Positions 27,598 through 27,630 of a stretch of 27,630 nucleotides of DNA are shown here, piece after piece (the stretch's first letter is position 1; every line of letters starts with the position of its first letter). Below the pieces are notes generated by a model. That model was not told the origin of the DNA. It did not search any database and saw only the letters and a list, made by a program, of their open reading frames with translations. The position numbers and the translations under genes were made by a program. Source of the DNA: Chara braunii (lineage: Eukaryota; Streptophyta; Charophyceae; Charales; Characeae); contig BFEA01000808.1 in NCBI GenBank assembly GCA_003427395.1, positions 348,639 to 376,268 of the forward strand. Direction: 5' to 3'.

Positions 27598-27630
<33 letters not shown>
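27484..27630 (+). promoter_or_regulatory. possible core promoter and GA-rich 5' leader at the window edge
   Basis: GGGTTTAAATTGG (27482-27494) could act as a weak TATA box. It is followed by purine-rich sequence (GGAAGGGGAGGAGAGGGAGA) and a perfect AG tract from about 27602 to the end. GA-rich leaders are common in plant 5' UTRs. No start codon with a credible frame lies inside the window. The AG tract may equally be a contig break point. Confidence 0.4.

Overview
The window looks like intergenic, repeat-dominated nuclear DNA of a eukaryote, most likely a land plant. Pointers are a U6 snRNA-related sequence, a tRNA-like Pol III promoter, short inverted-repeat transposons with target-site duplications, long AG/CT microsatellites, a hammerhead-ribozyme repeat family, and at the right edge a cluster of CACGTG G-boxes ahead of a GA-rich leader. 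No complete protein-coding gene can be supported. The only convincing coding sequence is a partial exon at the left edge (1-112). Nearly all longer open frames lie in tandem repeats, microsatellites or C/T-rich DNA. The species cannot be named from this sequence.

Left part (1-4150): the exon edge, a tandem-duplicated AT-rich segment, a hAT-like MITE with an 8-bp target duplication that was partly re-duplicated (1506-2468) and carries a decayed hammerhead ribozyme, a 173-bp hairpin MITE, and several tandem or dispersed AT-rich repeats. Centre-left (4160-13415): two strongly diverged direct copies (A and B) of the same element of about 3.3 kb, plus a third copy of its head (9485-9890). The element holds a TATA-like head, a tandem array of units of about 120 bp, a region of recurrent short hairpin motifs, and a conserved tail. 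Between A and B, and again near 16.5 kb, lie frameshifted fragments of an acidic open frame.

Centre-right (13416-19990): C/T-rich DNA, a U6-like sequence on the minus strand, a repeated segment with a neighbouring SINE-like tRNA-derived Pol III promoter, and an array of alternating inverted arms (18425-19690). That array contains an exact Tn5/Nextera mosaic-end junction flanked by a 154-bp perfect duplication, which is a library/assembly artefact. Right part (20000-27630): a 32-bp minisatellite, a microsatellite complex, a minisatellite with unit about 35 bp, a 29-base G run, a structurally complete type III hammerhead ribozyme with relatives, a three-copy repeat, and a probable promoter reading off the right end.

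The main candidates for something undescribed are (i) the small hammerhead-plus-hairpin repeat family, shared by 1.6-2.2 kb and 25.6-26.3 kb, and (ii) the 3.3-kb hairpin-rich element whose small hairpins show apparent compensatory changes. All homology statements come from reading the sequence by eye; no database was searched.
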